Part shown: piece after piece, positions 51,646 to 59,716 of the stretch
Numbering within the stretch: the stretch's first letter is position 1
How the letters are laid out: every line of letters starts with the position of its first letter
Origin: Streptomyces monashensis
GTDB lineage: Bacteria > Actinomycetota > Actinomycetes > Streptomycetales > Streptomycetaceae
Direction of reading: 5' to 3'
Length of the DNA stretch: 64,000 nt
Assembly (NCBI RefSeq): GCF_001866665.1
Contig: NZ_MLYO01000025.1
Span: 142,679-206,678 of the forward strand
The notes under the pieces: model-generated
What the model saw: only the letters and a program-made list of their open reading frames with translations
Told to the model about the DNA's origin: nothing
The model's database searches: none
Made by a program: the position numbers and the translations under genes

Positions 51646-52548
51646 TCAGTCCTTCAGTCCGGCATTGATGTCTGCGCCCATGACGTAGCGCTGGAAGACC
51701 AGGAAGATGACGATCAGCGGGATCATGGAGATGACCGATGCGCCGAGCAGGACCGACCAGTTGATGTTCTGCGCGCCGACGATGCTCTGGATGCCGATCT
51801 GCACGGTGAACTTGGTGGGGTCGTTGAGCATCAGCAGCGGCCAGATGTAGTCGTTCCACCGCCACTGGAAGGACAGGATGGCGAGGGTCAGCATGATGGG
51901 CCGGGAGAGCGGCACCATGATCCGCAGGAAGATCGACAGTTCGCGGGCGCCGTCGATGCGTGCGGCCTCCACGAGTTCGTCGGGAACCGTCAGGAAGAAC
52001 TGGCGGAACATGAAGCATCCGGTCGCGGTGAGCACGGCCGGGAGGATGATGCCGGTGAACGAGTTGTAGAGGTCGAGGTTGCGCACCACCAGGAACTCCG
52101 GGGCGAGCATGACCTCGCCCGGCAGCATCGTGGTGGCCAGGATGCAGATGAAGAACGCCTTGAGCCATTTGTTGTCGTACTTGGCCAGCGCGTACCCGGT
52201 GCAGCAGCTGGCCGCCACCGTGAGGATCGTCGTGATCACGCACACGAGGGTCGTGTTGACGAAGTACTGGGAGAAGTTGGCGCTGCGCCACGCCGTCAGG
52301 TATCCCGACAGGGTGGGGTGGTGCGGAACCATCGTCAGCGGATAGGAGAACAGGTCCCCGGCCGGTTTGAGGGAGCTGAGGATGAACCACAGCACCGGCA
52401 GTCCGTAGAGGCACGCCAGGATCCACAGCAGTGTCGTCGCGGACACCGCCCGCCGGACCCCGCCGCTGCCCGCGTTGCGGGTCCGCTTCTTCGAGACGGC
52501 CTGTCCGGGACCGGCGTCGACCGGGCGTGGCATGTCTGTGGTTGTCAT
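51646..52548 (-). CDS. Carbohydrate ABC permease, MalG type
   Basis: 300 residues, six membrane helices. The cytoplasmic EAA loop (LVEAARIDGARELSIFLRI) contacts the ATPase. The C-terminus ends QRYVMGADINAGLKD as in sugar permeases. Its ATG overlaps the stop of the MalF-type gene. No ATPase gene is in the cluster; Streptomyces sugar importers commonly share the MsiK ATPase. Confidence 0.93.
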   Translation of the reverse strand: MTTTDMPRPVDAGPGQAVSKKRTRNAGSGGVRRAVSATTLLWILACLYGLPVLWFILSSLKPAGDLFSYPLTMVPHHPTLSGYLTAWRSANFSQYFVNTTLVCVITTILTVAASCCTGYALAKYDNKWLKAFFICILATTMLPGEVMLAPEFLVVRNLDLYNSFTGIILPAVLTATGCFMFRQFFLTVPDELVEAARIDGARELSIFLRIMVPLSRPIMLTLAILSFQWRWNDYIWPLLMLNDPTKFTVQIGIQSIVGAQNINWSVLLGASVISMIPLIVIFLVFQRYVMGADINAGLKD

Positions 52549-53456
52549 CGGTTCTCCACCCGCCGGTTGACGATCAGCTGGACGATCGCGACGGCCATCA
52601 GGATGAGCATGAGCACGAACGACGCGGCGCTCGCGTAGCCGATCTGGCCCCGTTGGAAGCCGGTCTGGTAGATGTACTGGACCAGCAGGTTGTTCGACGT
52701 TCCGGGTCCGCCGTTGTTGAGGGAGACGAACAGCGGGTATTCCTTCATCGCGTTGATCGTGTTGAGCAGGATGACGATGAACGAGGTGGGCGCGATGCTC
52801 GGCAGCGTGATGCTGATGAACTGGCGCCAGGGACCGGCGCCGTCGAGCGAGGCCGCCTCGTAGTACGACACCGGCACGTTCTTGATCGCCGCGATGAACA
52901 GCAGCATCGAGAAGCCGGTCCAGGCCCAGGACGCCGCCATCACCACCACCAGCAGCGACAGGTCCGCGTTCGACTGCCACGGGACGGCGTGCCCGCCGAG
53001 CTTCTCGATGACGTAGTTGACCAGTCCGAAGTTCTCGCCGAACAGCCACCGCCACAGGACACCCACGACGATGGGCGACAGCAGCCAGGGGATGAAGAAG
53101 ACGACGCGGGCGAGCGACGCTCCCTTGGCGTGCTTGCTCACCAGCATGTTGGCGATGAGCAGCGAGAGCGCGAAGTTCAGCGGAACGAAGAGGACGGTGT
53201 ACAGCAGCGTCCGGGTCAGCGCCTCGTAGAAGGAGGAGTCCCCGAACAGGTTGCTGTAGTTGTCCAGTCCGACGAACTGGAACGCCCCCACCCCCGTGTA
53301 GTTCGTGAAGGAGTAGACGAGCCCGATCACCGCCGGCCACACGAAGAACAGCGCGAAGAGCACGACATTGGCCGCGATGAGGACGAGCGGCGCGATCGTG
53401 TAGCTGCGGCGTCTCCTGGGCGGGCTCGCGGACACGTCCGAGGCGCGTTTTGTCAT
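52545..53456 (-). CDS. Carbohydrate ABC permease, MalF type
   Basis: 303 residues, six membrane helices. The EAA loop is YYEAASLDGAGPWRQFISIT. The first helix follows an Arg-rich cytoplasmic start (PPRRRRSYTIAPLVL). It pairs with the next permease, to which it is translationally coupled, and with the binding protein encoded upstream. Confidence 0.93.
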   Translation of the reverse strand: MTKRASDVSASPPRRRRSYTIAPLVLIAANVVLFALFFVWPAVIGLVYSFTNYTGVGAFQFVGLDNYSNLFGDSSFYEALTRTLLYTVLFVPLNFALSLLIANMLVSKHAKGASLARVVFFIPWLLSPIVVGVLWRWLFGENFGLVNYVIEKLGGHAVPWQSNADLSLLVVVMAASWAWTGFSMLLFIAAIKNVPVSYYEAASLDGAGPWRQFISITLPSIAPTSFIVILLNTINAMKEYPLFVSLNNGGPGTSNNLLVQYIYQTGFQRGQIGYASAASFVLMLILMAVAIVQLIVNRRVENR

Positions 53457-53573
53457 CTTCCTGACTCCGTGCTGCTGGAAGGGATTCCTGTGGGCTCACG
53501 CCATGAGCCCGGCGTCACGTGGGCGGCCAGGGCCGGGCGGCGGTGTCTCGGCCCCGCCGCCCGGCCCTGTGGT

Positions 53574-54902
53574 CTACGACCCGCCGCCGACCTGCTGGTT
53601 GTAGCCGGCCACGATGTTCTCCAGGGCCTTGTCGGCCGACTGCTGGCCGTTGATCGCCTTGCCGAGCTCCGTCTTGGTCGGGTCGGTCGTGAGGCTCTTG
53701 CCCTTCAGCACCCAGTTCGTCTGCGCGGTGTTGAAGTACCCGGAGATCGGGGCGTAGAGCGGGATCTCCTCGTTGTACAGCTTGAACGCCGCCTGCGCCG
53801 CCTCGGAGGTGAAGGGGTACTTCGGGTTCAGACCGCTCTCGACCGGGAGGAACCCGGAGGTCTCGACGAGCTCGGTGTACTGCTTCGGCGCGTACACCCA
53901 GGCCAGGAACTTCTGCGCGGCGGTGGCCGCGGCGCCGTTGTTGTTGAACCCGACCATCATGCCGCCGCTGTTGACGTCGCTCGCCTGGACCGGCTCGGCG
54001 GGAGTCGGGACGCTCGCCCAGTCGAACTTCTTGATGCTCTCCGCGAAGGCGGGAACCTGCCACACGCCTGACCAGTAGGCGACCACGTCACCGCTCTGGA
54101 ACATGGCCGACGGGTCGGCGCCGCTGGTCCATACCGACTTCGGCATGGTCTTGTCGTCGTTCAGTCCGACGAAGTAGTTCACGGCCTTCTTGGTCGCGGC
54201 GTCCACCGAGAACGTGCCGGAGGAGTCCGCGTGGACGTACTGCCCGCCCATCTCGTACACCATGGCGCGGAGCCGGGACGGCGACTGGTCGAACGTCAGG
54301 GAGTACTTGGCGCCGGTCTTCTCCCGGACCGTGTTCGCCGCCTTGATGAAGTCGGTCCAGGTCCAGGTCTTCTGGGGCGAGGCCGGGAAGGAGACGCCGG
54401 CCTTCTTGAACAGGGTCTCGTTGATGTACAGGCCGGACGCGGTGACGTCCGAAGGGATGGACAGCACCTTCCCGGACGAGTCCTTGGCGAGGAAGTTGCC
54501 GTTGATGTTGTTGCTCTTGTCGTTGGCGACGGAGCTGAGGTCGAGCAGCTTGTTCGACCAGATCGGGTCCAGCGCGGGCACGTCCGCCACGTCCGGCAGA
54601 GCGTTCGCCTGAGCGGCGTTGTGGAGCTTCGCCGGGTAGCCGTCGTAGGGGATGTTGACGAGCTTGACGTCGACGCCGGTTTCGTTCTTGTACTGCGCCA
54701 CCAGTTTCTTCCAGCCCGCGTCCTGCCCCGGAACCGTGGAGATCCAGAACGTCAGCGACTTGGAGTTGCCGCCCGAGCCGGACCCCGACCCGCAGGCGGA
54801 GAGCAGAAGGGCACCTGCCGCGGCCACGGCAGCGAGGGGAACCACGCGGCGTATGCCGCCGCGGCCGAGTCGGCGGGAGCGCCGCACACCCACACTGGTC
54901 AT
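53574..54902 (-). CDS. Extracellular sugar-binding lipoprotein
   Basis: 442 residues. A lipoprotein signal (RRVVPLAAVAAAGALLLSAC) anchors it outside the membrane. The mature protein has the family-1 solute-binding pattern: KSLTFWISTVPGQDAGWKKL, a hinge strand with LPDVADVPALDPIWSNK, and many aromatic residues for stacking sugars (WSGVWQVPAF). Start ATG 54902 is the first gene of the importer operon. Upstream lie two palindromes, AAGCGCTT and TGTCCGGACA. Confidence 0.93.
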   Translation of the reverse strand: MTSVGVRRSRRLGRGGIRRVVPLAAVAAAGALLLSACGSGSGSGGNSKSLTFWISTVPGQDAGWKKLVAQYKNETGVDVKLVNIPYDGYPAKLHNAAQANALPDVADVPALDPIWSNKLLDLSSVANDKSNNINGNFLAKDSSGKVLSIPSDVTASGLYINETLFKKAGVSFPASPQKTWTWTDFIKAANTVREKTGAKYSLTFDQSPSRLRAMVYEMGGQYVHADSSGTFSVDAATKKAVNYFVGLNDDKTMPKSVWTSGADPSAMFQSGDVVAYWSGVWQVPAFAESIKKFDWASVPTPAEPVQASDVNSGGMMVGFNNNGAAATAAQKFLAWVYAPKQYTELVETSGFLPVESGLNPKYPFTSEAAQAAFKLYNEEIPLYAPISGYFNTAQTNWVLKGKSLTTDPTKTELGKAINGQQSADKALENIVAGYNQQVGGGS

Positions 54903-55138
54903 CTTCGATCCCTTTTCGTCGTAGGGGGACGGAGCACGGCGCCGACCGAGGCGGCACGGGTGCATTCTGCAGGTGAAATCTCGCTTCCCGGGGGCGCGGC
55001 CTCGCCCGGCCGCGTCGCCTTCGCGGGTGGGATCCCCGGCCATGAGTGCCGTCGTCGCACAAGCACGCCCTCGTGCGGCTGCCGTACGTCGCGTACGGTC
55101 GGGACGCCGACCCAAGCCGACGTCCCGACCGGCTTAGA

Positions 55139-55155
55139 AAGCGCTTGTCCGGACA
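55139..55155. promoter_or_regulatory. Adjacent palindromes before the sugar-binding gene
   Basis: AAGCGCTT (55139-55146) runs into TGTCCGGACA (55146-55155). The first is the core of LacI-family operators, the second is a separate perfect 10-base palindrome. They lie about 240 bases upstream of the binding-protein gene and just beyond the ROK gene stop. Another perfect dyad, CCGTACG-TCG-CGTACGG, lies at 55082-55098. No LacI gene is nearby. Confidence 0.5.
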
Positions 55156-55178
55156 TTGGCAGAACGGGCCGGAAGCCG

Positions 55179-56324
55179 TCAATCCTTCCGCCGCCCGGGC
55201 TCGGTCACGGTTCGGACACCTCGGGCCACCGCGAGCCGGGCCGCGCCCACGACGGTGCCCAGGTCGCCGACCGTGCTGCTGACCACCTCGGTGGGCCAGC
55301 TCAGCCGGGCCAGTTCGGCCCGCACCCCGGGCAGCAGCCGGGGGTCCGCGCCGGTGCTGCCACCGAGCACGATCAGCCCCGGGTCCAGTACGGCGGTCAC
55401 GGCGGCGGCCAGCCGGCCGACGTCGGCGGCGTGCCGGGCGACGACGGCGCGGGCCGGCGCCCGCCCCTCGCCGGACAGCGCGAACAGCTGCTCGGCGGTC
55501 TCGGGGCACGGCCCGTCCCTCTCCCGCCAGGCCTCGGCGGCGCGGCGCAGCAGGGAGCGCGCGCCCATGTAGTCCTCCAGGGCCTCCAGGCGCGGCTCGC
55601 TGTCGTCGTCCCAGGGGTAGGGCAGCCGCGCCAGCTCGCCGGCGGCGCCGTTCGCCCCGCGCACCACCTGCCCGCCGATGACGATGCCGAGGCCGACACC
55701 CACGCCGACGCGCAGGTAGGCGAAGGTGGCACGGCCTTGGGCGGCGCCCTCGTGCAGCTCGGCGAGCGCTGCGCAGTTGACGTTGTTCTCCAGGTGCACG
55801 GGCACGCCCGGGGGCAGTGCGACGGCCACGGCGTCGAAGACGGGGCCGGCCTTGGCGGTCGCGGGACGCACCGGCGCGCCCTTCCCGGCCGGCGCGGCGA
55901 CGTCGCCGACGGCGACGACGACGGCGCGCGGCGGAAACGCGGCGGGCAGCGTGCCGAGGGCCTCGCGGACGGCGTCCGCGGCTTCGGCCCGGGACGCGGT
56001 GACCTCGGCGAGCAGGGCGCCGTCGAGGGCGCAGCCGCGGACCCGGGTGAGGTCCGGGCCGAGGTCGACGGCGAGGACGGCGCCGGCGCCGGGGCCGAGC
56101 CGGTAGACGGCGGCGCTGCGGCCGGTGCCGCTGGAGGCGGTGCCGGAGGGGGCGGCGAGCCCGGCGCTCTCCAGCTCCGCGACGGCCGAGGACACCGTCG
56201 GTTTGGACAGTTTGGCCAGGCTCGCCAGTTGCGGCCGGGTCGCGCTGCCCGCCTGCGCGAGCACGGCGAACACCGCGCTCGCGCTCTCGGTCAGCCGGGG
56301 TGCCGCCACCACGTCGTGTTCCAC
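55179..56324 (-). CDS. ROK-family transcriptional repressor
   Basis: 381 residues from GTG 56324. The winged helix at about 12-75 (ATRPQLASLAKLSKPTVSSAV) is followed by the sugar-kinase-like ROK body (AVLAVDLGPDLTRVRGCAL, VGVGLGIVIGGQVVRGANGA, GELARLPYP). The usual ROK zinc motif CxCGxxGCxE is missing; the place reads SEPRLEALEDYMGARSLL. So ligand binding may be altered. It lies upstream of the sugar ABC operon on the same strand and is divergent from a sugar kinase gene across a shared operator. Confidence 0.9.
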   Translation of the reverse strand: MEHDVVAAPRLTESASAVFAVLAQAGSATRPQLASLAKLSKPTVSSAVAELESAGLAAPSGTASSGTGRSAAVYRLGPGAGAVLAVDLGPDLTRVRGCALDGALLAEVTASRAEAADAVREALGTLPAAFPPRAVVVAVGDVAAPAGKGAPVRPATAKAGPVFDAVAVALPPGVPVHLENNVNCAALAELHEGAAQGRATFAYLRVGVGVGLGIVIGGQVVRGANGAAGELARLPYPWDDDSEPRLEALEDYMGARSLLRRAAEAWRERDGPCPETAEQLFALSGEGRAPARAVVARHAADVGRLAAAVTAVLDPGLIVLGGSTGADPRLLPGVRAELARLSWPTEVVSSTVGDLGTVVGAARLAVARGVRTVTEPGRRKD

Positions 56325-56364
56325 GGTTCTCCCACAGGTCGCGAGGACTCTTGACGCACTGTAC

Positions 56365-56388
56365 TTCGTTAGTTAATTTCCTAACGAA
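56365..56388. promoter_or_regulatory. ROK operator candidate
   Basis: TTCGTTAG (56365-56372), eight AT-rich bases, CTAACGAA (56381-56388): a perfect 8-bp inverted repeat between the divergent ROK and kinase genes. Actinobacterial ROK repressors use similar GTTAG...CTAAC sites. TTGACG at 56351 is a possible -35 for the rightward promoter, which the site would cover. Confidence 0.65.
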
Positions 56389-56584
56389 CTTCACGGTACT
56401 CGCCTGCCGTGCTCCGCCAGAGGCCCGTCCCGGGGCCTCCCGATCGCTGCGACCAGCCCGTCTCCCGGGTTTTCACCGGCTTGCCACCGGCTCTTCCCGG
56501 CTTCCCCCGGCACGGTTCGCCCGCCGTCGCTGCACCGCGCGCACGCACAGCACAGCGCACCCGACGCACGACGAAAGAGGTCCC

Positions 56585-57487
56585 GTGCAGGACTCCACGC
56601 CCGTCCTGGTCGGCATCGACGTGGGCGGTACCAAGACCCGGCTGCGTGCCGTGGCCGGGGACACCCCGCTCGCCGACCACGTCCGTACCAGCGGCGGCTG
56701 GCGGCCGCACGACCCGGTCGCCGCCGCCGGCTGGCTGGCCCGGCTGATCGCCGAGGCCCTGCCGGCCGGCCCGCGCCCGGCGGCACTGGCGGTGGGCGGC
56801 CACGCCTGCGAGACCGCGCGCCAGTGCGAGCAGCTCCGTACCGCCCTGCACCTCCACTTCGACGTGCCCACGCTGGTCGTGGGCGACGCCGAACTCCTCG
56901 TCCCCGCCGCAGGCTTGGCGAAGGGCGGTGCCGGCCTGGTCGCCGGCACCGGCTCGGTGGCGGTGGGGCGGCGCGCCGACGGCACGGCCGTGCAGGTCGG
57001 CGGCTGGGGCGCGGTGCTCGGCGACGAGGGCGGCGCGGCCGGACTGGTCCGCGAGGCGGCGCGGGCCTGCTGGGCCGCCCACGACCGCGGCGAGGCACCC
57101 GACGCGCTGGCGACGGCCCTCCTCGACGCGTTCGGCGTCCCCGAAGTGCCCGCGCTGGGCGCCGCGTTGGAGAGCGCCCCCGATCCGTCCGCCGCCTGGG
57201 GCCGGCACGCCCCGGCCGTCTTCGCCGCCGCCGAGGACGGCTCTGCGCTCGCCCGTGACGTCATCGCCGCCGGCGGCCGCGCGCTCGCCGCGCTGGTCGA
57301 ACTCCTCGACCGGCGCGGCGCGGTGACCGACGACGTGGTGGTCGCGGGCAGCACCATCCTCGCCCAGCCCGCGCTGTACGACGCCTTCGCCGCAGCCCTC
57401 GCCGCATCCCTGCCGTCGGCCCGGCCGCGCCCGCTGCGGGTACCCCCGGTGGCGGGGGCGGTGACGCTCGCGCGCGGGCTGCTGTGA
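56585..57487 (+). CDS. N-acetylglucosamine-kinase-like BadF/BadG ATPase family protein
   Basis: 300 residues from GTG 56585, with GAAAGAGG before it. The actin-like ATPase motifs are LVGIDVGGTKTRLRAV (phosphate 1), GLVAGTGSVAVG (phosphate 2) and WGAVLGDEGGAAGLVREA. The last matches the eukaryotic-type GlcNAc kinase group of the BadF/BadG/BcrA family. It probably phosphorylates the sugar brought in by the neighbouring importer. It shares its control region with the ROK repressor. Confidence 0.87.
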   Translation: MQDSTPVLVGIDVGGTKTRLRAVAGDTPLADHVRTSGGWRPHDPVAAAGWLARLIAEALPAGPRPAALAVGGHACETARQCEQLRTALHLHFDVPTLVVGDAELLVPAAGLAKGGAGLVAGTGSVAVGRRADGTAVQVGGWGAVLGDEGGAAGLVREAARACWAAHDRGEAPDALATALLDAFGVPEVPALGAALESAPDPSAAWGRHAPAVFAAAEDGSALARDVIAAGGRALAALVELLDRRGAVTDDVVVAGSTILAQPALYDAFAAALAASLPSARPRPLRVPPVAGAVTLARGLL

Positions 57488-57552
57488 GCGAGACACCGGA
57501 ACTCCGTTGTGCCGGGCGGCGGTTGTCGGTTTCCGTGTGCCGAGCGCCTCGC

Positions 57553-57585
57553 GTTCACCTGCCGACCAGACCGAGCTCACCCGGG
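57553..57585 (+). promoter_or_regulatory. Possible PhoP (PHO) box
   Basis: GTTCACC at 57553 and GCTCACC at 57575 are 22 bases apart, i.e. two 11-base units, with a poor unit (GACCAGA) between. The Streptomyces PHO box is made of 11-base repeats of GTTCACC. It lies 130 bases before an exported phosphatase gene. TAGATA at 57614 could be the -10. Confidence 0.3.
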
Positions 57586-57716
57586 ACTCCCCGACGGGTC
57601 ACACCCCACCCCTAGATATTCACGCGTTCAACTTCCTCCTCCTTCTTCTCCACGGTTTCGCACACGTCGGCCCATCGCGCCCCGCGTTCCGTGGACCGCT
57701 TCCGAGAGGCACAGGC

Positions 57717-59624
57717 ATGCCGTCACCTGCCGGGCCCCCCTCCGCCGCGCTGAACCGGCGCGGGTTCCTCACCACCACGCTGGCCGCGTCGGCGGGCGTG
57801 CTCGCCGCCCCGGCCGTCGCCGTCCGGCTGCCCGCGGCCGACGCCACGGCGGCCACCGCACCGGCCGCGTTCGTGGACTCCTACCGGACCAACGTCGCCG
57901 GCAACCTGACGCCCGAGACCAACGCCGTGGTCCGGGTCCTCGGCGGCTTCGCCCAGGTGTGGAAGACCGGCGCCGCCTGGGACACCGGCGCCCCGCTGCG
58001 CCCCGCGATCCTCCGCGCCGACCTGCGCTACTGCGCGTGTACCACGGCCGAGCGCACCGACGCCCAGGCGAAGGAAGCGTTCGTCTACGACCGCCGGCAC
58101 CAGAGTTACGCGATGATCGCGGGCCTCGGCCCACTGGCCGACCTGTACAAGGCGGGCGCCAAAGCGGTCACCTCGATCAACGACGCCCCCGACGGCACCC
58201 CGGCGACCACCGTCAACGACGCCGTGCCCGCCGACGCCCCGGCCGGCTCGGCGCTCGGCGCGGGCGCCCACGACTCCTCGCTCGGCAAGGTCGCCGAACT
58301 GGTCGACACGGTGCGCGGCCCGTACGCCTCCGGCAATCCCGCCAAGTACGCCTACCAGTACCCGCGTCCGTGGCGGCTGAACGAGAACAGCGAAGTCGTC
58401 GACACGGGCAGGACCGACGCGTTCGGTTTCCCGGTGTACGACTCCCCGGTGGCCGTCGCCCCGCAGCTGCTGCGCCAGCGCGGCACCTCCGCCACCGACG
58501 ACGGCGGCTTCCCGAGCGGCCACACCAACGCCTTCCACCTGGCCGCGCTGGCCTACGCGTACGCCGTGCCGGAGCGCTTCCAGGAGCTGGTGACGCGCGC
58601 CGTCGAGCTGAGCCACACCCGGATCGTGGCAGGCATGCACCACCCCGTCGACGTCATCGGCGGCCGGATCATGGCCACCGCCCTCGCCGCCGCCACCCTC
58701 GCCGACCCGGCCAACGCCCAGCTGAAGGCCGCCGCCCGCGCCCAGGCCCTCGCCTACTTCACCGAGCGGACCGGCACCACCGCCGACACCCTCTTCTCCT
58801 ACGCGCACACCGGCACCGACCCGTACGCCGACCGTGCCGCCAACGCCCGCGCGGTCCGGCCCCGGCTGACGTACGTCCTCACCCGGCAGGGCCGCGAGCT
58901 GCCGCTGACCGTGCCGAAGGGCGCCGAGGTGCTGCTGGAGACCCGGCTGCCGTACCTGAGCGCGGACCAGCGCCGCGCGGTGCTGCGCAGCACCGCGCTG
59001 CCCTCCGGCTATGTGCTGCTCGACGGCTTCGAGCAGTGGGGCCGGCTGAACCTGTTCGCCGCGGCGGACGGTTACGGCGCCTTCGACACGGACGTCACCG
59101 TCGTCCTGGACGCGGCGGCGGGCGGATTCTCGGCGGCCGACGCCTGGCGCAACGGCATCGACGGCCGCGGCGGCCTGACCAAGCGCGGCACCGGCACGCT
59201 CACGCTGACCGGCCGCAACCGCTACACCGGCGGGACCGTGCTGGCCCAGGGCGCGCTGGTCGCGGGCGGCGAGGACGCCCTCGGCCACGGGGACGTGCGG
59301 ATCACGGACGGCACCCTGCGGGTGGCCGGGCGGCTGCGGGTGCGCGGCGCCTACGCCCAGGACGCGGGCACGCTGGAGATCACCCTGCGCACGGGCCGCA
59401 AGGCGCCGCTGACGGTCCGTCACCTGGCAGTGCTGGGCGGTGGGGCCGCGCTGTCGCTGCGCCTCGACACCGAGCGGCCGCCGGCCGCGGGCAGCACGCT
59501 GCCCGTCCTCGACGCGCCCCGGCTGCGCGGCCGGTTCGCGCGGATCGAGGTGAACTCCGGCCACCTGCGGGCCGTACCCGTGTACACGGCAGAAGGTCTG
59601 TCGGTACGACTCGTGCAGCGGTGA
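57717..59624 (+). CDS. Tat-exported PAP2/haloperoxidase-like phosphatase with autotransporter-type repeat
   Basis: 635 residues. Tat signal: RRGFLTTTLAASAGVLAAPAVA. Residues 50-400 form a PAP2 domain of the vanadium-haloperoxidase superfamily: GGFPSGHTNAFHLAALAYAY, then SHTRIVAGMHHPVDVIGGR. Residues 400-480 are a linker domain. Residues about 480-570 contain LTKRGTGTLTLTGRNRYTGG and VLAQGALVAGGEDALGHGDV. That is the passenger-associated (PATR) beta-strand repeat best known from Gram-negative autotransporters. The protein should be a secreted phosphatase with a beta-helical tail that may bind carbohydrate or the cell surface. Confidence 0.88.
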   Translation: MPSPAGPPSAALNRRGFLTTTLAASAGVLAAPAVAVRLPAADATAATAPAAFVDSYRTNVAGNLTPETNAVVRVLGGFAQVWKTGAAWDTGAPLRPAILRADLRYCACTTAERTDAQAKEAFVYDRRHQSYAMIAGLGPLADLYKAGAKAVTSINDAPDGTPATTVNDAVPADAPAGSALGAGAHDSSLGKVAELVDTVRGPYASGNPAKYAYQYPRPWRLNENSEVVDTGRTDAFGFPVYDSPVAVAPQLLRQRGTSATDDGGFPSGHTNAFHLAALAYAYAVPERFQELVTRAVELSHTRIVAGMHHPVDVIGGRIMATALAAATLADPANAQLKAAARAQALAYFTERTGTTADTLFSYAHTGTDPYADRAANARAVRPRLTYVLTRQGRELPLTVPKGAEVLLETRLPYLSADQRRAVLRSTALPSGYVLLDGFEQWGRLNLFAAADGYGAFDTDVTVVLDAAAGGFSAADAWRNGIDGRGGLTKRGTGTLTLTGRNRYTGGTVLAQGALVAGGEDALGHGDVRITDGTLRVAGRLRVRGAYAQDAGTLEITLRTGRKAPLTVRHLAVLGGGAALSLRLDTERPPAAGSTLPVLDAPRLRGRFARIEVNSGHLRAVPVYTAEGLSVRLVQR

Positions 59625-59716
59625 CGCCCCCGGTGGCGGGAGCGGTGCGACAGTAGGGCCATGATCCGGCCCACGCACGCTCCCGCCGCCGTACGGCCGG
59701 TGCCACCGCGGGGCGG

